From: Treponema sp. UBA7590
Lineage (GTDB): Bacteria; Spirochaetota; Spirochaetia; Treponematales; Treponemataceae
Assembly (NCBI GenBank): GCA_002478955.1
Contig: DLKK01000052.1
Coordinates: 1-20,479 of the forward strand
Length of the DNA stretch: 20,479 nt
Direction: 5' to 3'
Numbering within the stretch: the stretch's first letter is position 1; each line of letters opens with the position of its first letter. Position numbers and translations under genes: made by a program. Positions 15,364 to 20,479 of this stretch are shown in pieces. The notes below the pieces were generated by a model that worked only from the letters and a program-made list of their open reading frames with translations, was not told where the DNA came from and ran no database searches.

Positions 15364-16662
15364 TTAATTCTTTTTTGGCCAGTATTTTTCTACCAAAGCA
15401 GTTTTAATACCAGTCTCTGACGGTTCAAAACAGTCAGAAAGAATTTTCCAGCCAAGATCCAATGCATCTTCCAGTTTTATATTTTTTGAAAGATCCATCA
15501 TTTCGTCCTCAAATTCTCTTCCGTATGCAAGAAGTTTCTCATCCCATGCAGACATATTGAAACCCATTGATTTCTTTTCAAGGGTATCCTTGTAATTTGA
15601 ATAAAGACGAATCATACCATCCATAAGAGCACGGTGGTCATCGCGTGTTGAGCTATTAACATTCTGCTTTAGTCGCGACAATGAACCGAACGGCTCAATT
15701 CTTCCGCCTTTAAGATAGTACTGACCTTCTGTGATGTATCCTGTGTTGTCTGGAACTGGATGAGTAACATCATCACCTGGCATTGTTGTAACAGCAAGAA
15801 CTGTAACAGAACCGGCACCTTCAAAGTCAACGGCTTTTTCGTAACGGCTTGCAAGCTGAGAATACAAATCTCCAGGATAACCACGGTTTGAAGGAACCTG
15901 TTCCTGTGTAATCGCGATTTCCTTTAAAGAGTCCGCAAAGTTTGTCATATCAGTAAGAAGAACAAGAACATCTTTTCCCTGAAGAGCAAACTGTTCAGCG
16001 ACCGCAAGAGAAAGATCTGGAATTTTCTGACATTCTACAGTCGGGTCAGCTGCGGTATGCATAAACATAACAGTCTTAGAAAGAGCGCCACCGTTTTCAA
16101 GCGTATCCTTAAAATAAAGATAATCATCGTACTTTAAGCCCATTCCACCTAGAACGATTACGTCAACTTCCGCCTGCATTGCAATTCGCGCAAGAAGCTG
16201 GTTGTACGGTTCACCAGAAATACTGAAAATCGGCAGTTTCTGGGAAATAACCAATGTATTGAACATATCAATCATTGGAATTCCGGTACGAATCATACGT
16301 TTTGCCATAATTCGTTTTGCAGGGTTTACAGAAGGTCCGCCGATTGCAACAAGATTGTCCGCAAGTGCCGGACCATTGTCGCGAGGTTCTGCTGAACCAT
16401 TAAAAATTCGGCCCAAAAGATTTTCGCTGAAAGAAACTTCCATTCTGTGTCCAAGGAATCGGATGTGATCACCAGTTGAAACACCGCGTCCACCAGCAAA
16501 AACCTGCAGAGAAACTGTGTCACCATCAATCTTGTTTACCTCGGCAAGCGATCTACCGAAAACAGTCTCGATTTCCGCGAGTTCTCCATAGGCAACATTG
16601 TCAGCTTTTACTGTGATAACGGAACCTACAATAGATTCAATACGGCTATAAATCTTACTCAT
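15364..16662 (-). CDS. atpB: V-type ATP synthase subunit B (regulatory nucleotide-binding subunit)
   Basis: Three B subunits alternate with three A subunits in the catalytic head and contribute the arginine side of the ATP site. The 432-residue length is normal. Recognisable parts are the N-terminal barrel (about 1-70, GSVITVKADNVAYGELAEI), LGRIFNGSAEPRDNGP, TGIPMIDMFNTLVISQKLPI, the degenerate P-loop region FSISGEPYNQLL that marks the non-catalytic subunit, LLTDMTNFADSLKEI and PSNRGYPGDLYSQLA. The stop of atpA and the ATG here share one base (TAATG), so translation is probably coupled. A GGATGG sequence about 7 bases upstream serves as a moderate ribosome site. Confidence 0.97.
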   Translation of the reverse strand: MSKIYSRIESIVGSVITVKADNVAYGELAEIETVFGRSLAEVNKIDGDTVSLQVFAGGRGVSTGDHIRFLGHRMEVSFSENLLGRIFNGSAEPRDNGPALADNLVAIGGPSVNPAKRIMAKRMIRTGIPMIDMFNTLVISQKLPIFSISGEPYNQLLARIAMQAEVDVIVLGGMGLKYDDYLYFKDTLENGGALSKTVMFMHTAADPTVECQKIPDLSLAVAEQFALQGKDVLVLLTDMTNFADSLKEIAITQEQVPSNRGYPGDLYSQLASRYEKAVDFEGAGSVTVLAVTTMPGDDVTHPVPDNTGYITEGQYYLKGGRIEPFGSLSRLKQNVNSSTRDDHRALMDGMIRLYSNYKDTLEKKSMGFNMSAWDEKLLAYGREFEDEMMDLSKNIKLEDALDLGWKILSDCFEPSETGIKTALVEKYWPKKN

Positions 16663-18431
16663 TATTCACCATCCTTTAGCATTTCACTAGCTTCAGCTTT
16701 TACAGTACCTTTTTTAGAAGCGTACAAATCATCAATTTCTTTTTCTTTAGCCTTGAATTCAGGTGTGTTCCAGGCAATGTAGTTCCAGTCCAAGGATTTC
16801 TGGCGCAGCTGGTTAAAGAATACACGGGCATCATCTTTGTCCGCAAGCTCAAAATCAGAGGCAAGAACCTTAAGAACTTTCTTGAAAGTATATGTCTGAC
16901 GCTCAACGCTTACCGCCGCGTCAACTTCATCAAAAGAGTTCTGCTGGAAATAAACGTTGTCAAGATATTCACTCTTCATATAAAGAACGAAGTCTTCTGT
17001 TGTTGTACCTTCTTCACCAACAACTTTCATCATCTGATTTACCTCGACACCAGCCTTATACACATTTCGCGCATAAGAAACCCAGTCCTCGCGGATTACA
17101 GACTTATATTTTGACCATGAACCGATTGGATCAATTGCAGGGAATTTTCGCGCATCAGAACGTTCGCGTGTAAGTCCATGGAAACCACCTACAACTTTCA
17201 AAGTTGCCTGGGTTACAGGCTCCTCAAAGTTACCACCGGCAGGAGAAACTGTTCCACCAATTGTGACAGAACCTTTTGAGCCATCTCTAAGGCGGACATA
17301 ACCGGCTCGTTCATAGAACGCAGCGATATAAGATTCAAGATATGCAGGGAATGCCTCTTCTCCAGGAATTTCCTCCAATCGGCCGGACATTTCTCGCAAA
17401 GCCTGAGCCCATCGAGAAGTTGAATCCGCAAGAAGCAAAACGTGAAGTCCCATCTGTCTATAATATTCAGCCAAAGTAACTGATGTATAAACAGAAGCCT
17501 CGCGCGACGCAACCGGCATTGAAGAAGTGTTACAAATGATAATTGTTCTCTTCATCAATGATTCACCAGTGCGAGGGTCAATAAGTTCAGGGAATTCTTT
17601 AATTGTTTCAACAACTTCACCGGCACGTTCACCGCAAGCCGCGATGATTACAATATCAACATCGGCATTTCTTGAAGTTGTATGCTGAATAACAGTTTTT
17701 CCGGCACCGAATGGTCCAGGAATACAATAAGTACCACCCTTTGCAACCGGGAAGAATGTATCAATAAGACGTGTCTTTGTAACCATAGTTTCTGTTGGCG
17801 CAAGTCGTTCAGCGTAACAGTCAACAGCACGTTTTACAGGCCATTCAAAACACATTGTAAGAGTATGGTCATTTCCTTTTTCATCCGTGATTACAGCCAT
17901 CTTGTCTGTGATTGTATAAGAGCCGGCTGGTGTAACTTCTTTTACTGTATAAGTTCCAAGAAGTCCGAATGGAACAAGAATCTTGTGGGTAAAAGGTCCT
18001 TCTGGAACAGAACCGATTGAATCTCCGCGCAGAACCTTATCTCCTGGCTTTACAGAAGGAGTCCAGTCCCATTTTGTCTCTTTATTAAGCGGATCAACGT
18101 AAACACCTCTTTCAAGGAAGAATCCTGCTTTTTCTGCAACCAGTGGAAGAGGATTCTGAAGACCATCATAAACCTGTCCAAGAAGTCCTGGTCCGAGCAA
18201 TGCACAAAGCATATTTCCAGCAAATTCAACAGAATCGCCGGCTTTAATTCCCTGTGTCATTTCAAAAATCTGTAGCTGGGCAACGTCACCGCGAATACGG
18301 ATAACTTCACCACGAAGTTTTTTGCCTTCAACATTAACGTAGGCAACTTCGTTCATGGAAATATTTCCGTCAAACTTAACAGAAACCATGTTTCCATTGA
18401 TACCGACTACTTTACCTTTTGTTTCTGTCAT
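16662..18431 (-). CDS. atpA: V-type ATP synthase subunit A (catalytic)
   Basis: Subunit A binds and hydrolyses or makes ATP in the A3B3 head. The 589 residues include the N-terminal barrel, the V-type-specific insertion or bulge domain (about 110-195, with VYVDPLNKETKWDW and PVKRAVDCYAERL after it), and the nucleotide-binding core. Walker A is GPFGAGKT at 239-246 with Lys245. The catalytic glutamate lies in GER at 267-269. LLLADSTSRWAQALREMSGR and EIPGEEAFPAYL are also typical. The bulge domain separates it clearly from F-type beta subunits. The ATG at 18431 overlaps the stop of the upstream gene (ATGA), and a GGAGA ribosome site lies about 7 bases upstream. Confidence 0.98.
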   Translation of the reverse strand: MTETKGKVVGINGNMVSVKFDGNISMNEVAYVNVEGKKLRGEVIRIRGDVAQLQIFEMTQGIKAGDSVEFAGNMLCALLGPGLLGQVYDGLQNPLPLVAEKAGFFLERGVYVDPLNKETKWDWTPSVKPGDKVLRGDSIGSVPEGPFTHKILVPFGLLGTYTVKEVTPAGSYTITDKMAVITDEKGNDHTLTMCFEWPVKRAVDCYAERLAPTETMVTKTRLIDTFFPVAKGGTYCIPGPFGAGKTVIQHTTSRNADVDIVIIAACGERAGEVVETIKEFPELIDPRTGESLMKRTIIICNTSSMPVASREASVYTSVTLAEYYRQMGLHVLLLADSTSRWAQALREMSGRLEEIPGEEAFPAYLESYIAAFYERAGYVRLRDGSKGSVTIGGTVSPAGGNFEEPVTQATLKVVGGFHGLTRERSDARKFPAIDPIGSWSKYKSVIREDWVSYARNVYKAGVEVNQMMKVVGEEGTTTEDFVLYMKSEYLDNVYFQQNSFDEVDAAVSVERQTYTFKKVLKVLASDFELADKDDARVFFNQLRQKSLDWNYIAWNTPEFKAKEKEIDDLYASKKGTVKAEASEMLKDGE

Positions 18432-18973
18432 ATAGTTTCTCCAAGTATAGTATCGTAAATTTTGTGATAAGAATCTGTTCCCTTCTCTTTATCAAATTTT
18501 CTGATACGCTCAAGCAGCATCAGCCTAATTCCGTAAGCAAGAACATAATCAGAAGAAAAATAATCCATCGGCTGAAGCGTGTTCAGAACGCCTAATCTGA
18601 ATTCATAAAGAAACTGCTCCGCAGCAAGAGGACTGTCCATTCCAACAGCAGTACGAGCAGCCTGAACCAAATCAGCAGAAATAGAAACCGAAACCGAACC
18701 AGCCTCTTTCTTCATTTTTTGAGCCCGAACCTGAACCAGAGCATAACGCAAAGCCCGTTCAAAATCGTACCATTTATCAAGAAAAACAGATCCTGTTGAT
18801 TCTGGCAATTTTGGTGCTTCAAGAGAAAGTTTATTCAGAATCTCAATCTGTTTTGCATCAAAAAAGCGGGAACACAAATCTCTGTAATATTTTTCGGTAA
18901 TTGGCAGCGCGGATTTTTCTCCAGCAGCAGAAATATCAGGCAGCTGCGAAACCAAATAATATTGTTCTTTCAC
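18428..18973 (-). CDS. V-ATPase operon protein of the DUF2764 type
   Basis: The 181-residue protein starts with MKEQYYLVSQLPDIS, resembling the YYxLxxxLP start of the DUF2764 proteins found between atpE and atpA in Treponema, Chlamydia and Bacteroidetes operons. It looks soluble and helical, with conserved-looking segments WYDFERALRYALVQVRAQK and EQFLYEFRLGVLNTL. Its exact role is not established. Because no subunit C gene is seen here, it may stand in as the part that joins the central stalk to the proteolipid ring; that is inference. The start is GTG at 18973, sharing a base with the atpE stop (TAGTG), with AAGGAA about 7 bases upstream. It overlaps atpA by four bases. The family call rests on position, length and the N-terminal pattern. 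Confidence 0.8.
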   Translation of the reverse strand: MKEQYYLVSQLPDISAAGEKSALPITEKYYRDLCSRFFDAKQIEILNKLSLEAPKLPESTGSVFLDKWYDFERALRYALVQVRAQKMKKEAGSVSVSISADLVQAARTAVGMDSPLAAEQFLYEFRLGVLNTLQPMDYFSSDYVLAYGIRLMLLERIRKFDKEKGTDSYHKIYDTILGETI

Positions 18974-19593
18974 TAATTATTTCCTTTTGCAGCCTCTTTC
19001 ATAATAGCTGCAACGCGTGGATTCAAATATGCAGAGAACAAATCTGCAACTGATTCTGCTGAATAATCATAGAATGCAGCACCATTATTTACACCGATAC
19101 GGAATCCTGCAGAAAGCGTGCTGTCCGGCTTTATTTCAAGGCCTTTTGAAATTTCTGTTTTCAGTGCAGCTTTAAGCTCGTCCTCAAGAGATTTCAAATC
19201 TTTTTCGCTCAGAATAACAGAAAGTTCCGAAGCATCTGCATTTTTGCTCCAAGCCTTAACTGTCTCAGGAATCAAAGTTTTCATCAAATCTGGTGAATAA
19301 GATTTTGCTGTTTCTGACTGGATAATTCCGTCAAGCTCAGCAACCAAAGAATCACGGAAACTGATAAGCATATTGCGGCAAGCCTGAGTAACAGCGTCTT
19401 CGCTTGCTTTTTCAAGCCGTGCAATTTCAGACTTGGCATTTTTAATCATGTCATCTGACTTTTTCTGTGCTTCTTCAACAATAGATGCAGCTTTTTTCTC
19501 TGCATCGGCGGTAATCTGCGCAGCTGCCGCTTCGGCACTGGAAACTCCGTCTTTTTTTATTTTGTCAATTAACTCTTGTAACTGAAAATCCAT
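18973..19593 (-). CDS. atpE: V-type ATP synthase subunit E (peripheral stalk)
   Basis: Subunit E forms part of the outer stalk that keeps the A3B3 head from turning. The 206 residues fit the family. Residues about 1-80 are a charged Ala-rich helix (SSAEAAAAQITADAEKKAAS, then EEAQKKSDDMIKNAKSE), and about 100-200 form the globular C-terminal head with LSAGFRIGVNNGAAFYDYSA near the end. In other V-ATPases, E pairs with subunit G/H through the long helix, but no G/H gene is visible here. It is the first gene of the operon. Its ATG at 19593 has a GGGG-type ribosome site about 6 bases upstream, and a promoter is proposed 40-70 bases upstream. Confidence 0.92.
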   Translation of the reverse strand: MDFQLQELIDKIKKDGVSSAEAAAAQITADAEKKAASIVEEAQKKSDDMIKNAKSEIARLEKASEDAVTQACRNMLISFRDSLVAELDGIIQSETAKSYSPDLMKTLIPETVKAWSKNADASELSVILSEKDLKSLEDELKAALKTEISKGLEIKPDSTLSAGFRIGVNNGAAFYDYSAESVADLFSAYLNPRVAAIMKEAAKGNN

Positions 19594-19632
19594 TTTTACC
19601 CCACTAAAGTTGTTAAAAAAATGTTTTGTTTA

Positions 19633-19661
19633 AATATAATCCAAAAAGTAAAAAAGACCAA
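19633..19661 (-). promoter_or_regulatory. Predicted promoter of the V-ATPase operon
   Basis: On the minus strand TTGGTC (19661-19656) and TATATT (19638-19633) are 17 bases apart, matching sigma-70-type -35 and -10 boxes moderately well. Transcription would start near 19626, leaving a leader of about 33 bases before atpE. The region is A+T-rich, so chance matches are possible. No operator-like palindrome stands out. Confidence 0.5.
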
Positions 19662-19744
19662 CAAAATTAATCCAAAAATGGAATATTTTTTGATTTTTTT
19701 TATCTCAATTGAAAGAAACCGGCAAGAAAAAACAGAAATAATTT

Positions 19745-20461
19745 CTATGGACGCTCTATATCAAGAACAAACTGGACTTCTGTAGCGGAACATCCAAGTT
19801 CCCTTGAAATAACATCAGCATTATATCCCTGGTCAAAAAGCTTGAGAATTTTGTCTTTCAAGGTTTCAGGCGCCTTGCTTAAATCTGCAATTGTATCCGA
19901 GACAAACACTTTTGGTGCAACAACAGGAATCTGCGCATAGGCCGCGCCCTGGCTATCAACATGAATGTCATGGTTCACAGGAATCTCTGAATTTTTGTCC
20001 TGCTGAAAATCCGATTTTTCATTGAAAAGAGTTGTCTGGAGGGGCTCGACAGACAATTGATCGCCGGTACGCGTAAGCACAACGGTGTCCTCTGAATTTA
20101 TATTTTTTTTGGCGGTTTTATTTTTTTCGTATGCGGAAGCGGCAATTTTTCTTCCGGCGGAAGGTTTTGAATTTATTCTTGCGGTAAGCTCAGCAGTACC
20201 TGCGGCGGAATTCTTCATCTCATCAAGCAGCTTGAGCTTTTTGTCAATTTCTGCGTTCAATGATTTTAGGCGTGCGATGGAATTATCCATCAGCATAAGA
20301 TTCCGCTCAGTCTGGCGGTCCAAATCCATGAGAATCTTATTAACTTCTTCTTTTGTGCTTGCGACAATGTCTTCTGTTGTAAAAAGATTTTTGAAATGAC
20401 GCAAAAAAACAATCCACATCACCACATTGAAAACACAAATCAAAATCAGAGCGACCGACAA
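19745..20461 (-). CDS. Membrane-anchored coiled-coil protein with C-terminal helix-turn-helix-like segment
   Basis: The 238-residue protein has one N-terminal membrane helix (about 2-20, SVALILICVFNVVMWIVFL), a coiled-coil stretch (about 30-85), and a polar, probably unstructured linker (about 88-195). It ends in a compact motif (about 206-236, KILKLFDQGYNADVISRELG and then SATEVQFVLDI) resembling a helix-turn-helix. This layout recalls SwrB/DUF6115-type proteins of Bacillus, but the similarity is only of pattern and order. The start is TTG at 20461: GAGG lies 6 bases upstream, an in-frame TAG sits just before it at 20467-20465, and the first ATG (residue 15) would cut the membrane helix. It is 151 bases upstream of atpE, which seems to have its own promoter. 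Function is unknown. Confidence 0.65.
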   Translation of the reverse strand: MSVALILICVFNVVMWIVFLRHFKNLFTTEDIVASTKEEVNKILMDLDRQTERNLMLMDNSIARLKSLNAEIDKKLKLLDEMKNSAAGTAELTARINSKPSAGRKIAASAYEKNKTAKKNINSEDTVVLTRTGDQLSVEPLQTTLFNEKSDFQQDKNSEIPVNHDIHVDSQGAAYAQIPVVAPKVFVSDTIADLSKAPETLKDKILKLFDQGYNADVISRELGCSATEVQFVLDIERP

Positions 20462-20466
20462 TTTCT

Positions 20467-20471
20467 ACCTC
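20467..20471 (-). promoter_or_regulatory. Ribosome binding site that supports a TTG start
   Basis: GAGGT on the minus strand ends with its GAGG 6 bases before the TTG at 20461, and an in-frame stop overlaps it. No earlier start is possible in this frame. Confidence 0.7.
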
Positions 20472-20479
20472 GTAATATA

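Noticed and set aside
19680..19744. T-rich stretch after the SwrB-like gene as its terminator
   Set aside because: T runs are present but no G+C-containing stem precedes them.
1..20479. Mobile element, CRISPR, tRNA or recent gene transfer
   Set aside because: No transposase, integrase, repeat array, cloverleaf or sharp change in base composition was seen while reading the window.

Overview
The window looks like the chromosome of a Treponema-like spirochaete. It is A+T-rich. It carries a bacterial V-type ATPase operon in the order E, DUF2764 protein, A, B, D, I, K, which is the arrangement known from Treponema and, in related form, from Chlamydia and Bacteroidetes. The genus call is an inference from gene order and protein style, not from a database match. 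No tRNA, rRNA, CRISPR array, insertion sequence or phage gene was seen. The largest non-coding gap is about 150 bases, so no gene-free stretch exceeds 300 bases.

Region 1 (1-9951) is a surface-polysaccharide locus. It opens with the 3' part of a GT4 glycosyltransferase (+). Two adjacent minus-strand genes follow, encoding large paralogous outer-membrane barrel proteins that resemble the Wzi capsule-assembly family. A short divergent intergenic region (4651-4707) then leads into a plus-strand set of four tightly packed genes: two GT4 glycosyltransferases, a WbaP-type polyprenyl-phosphate sugar-phosphate transferase that would start glycan synthesis on the lipid carrier, and a 526-residue outer-membrane protein that I read as a minimal Omp85-type protein (one POTRA-like domain plus a barrel). 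Together these suggest initiation, chain extension and outer-membrane attachment or assembly of a glycan. No flippase, polymerase or export ATPase is visible here.

Region 2 (9948-12190) holds a periplasmic TPR-like protein and ispG, the iron-sulfur enzyme of the MEP isoprenoid pathway, on the minus strand. The TPR gene overlaps the end of the Omp85-like gene tail to tail. ispG has a consensus -10 box only 7 bases from its ATG, which suggests a leaderless transcript.

Region 3 (12207-19661) is the V-ATPase operon on the minus strand, with a recognisable promoter upstream of atpE and a clear intrinsic terminator after atpK. Genes are coupled by 1-4 base overlaps, and two use GTG starts. The operon lacks recognisable genes for subunits C, F and G/H. 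The K proteolipid carries the full set of side-chain sodium ligands known from the Enterococcus hirae enzyme, so a sodium-coupled enzyme is predicted.

Region 4 (19745-20461) is a TTG-started, membrane-anchored coiled-coil protein with a C-terminal helix-turn-helix-like segment.
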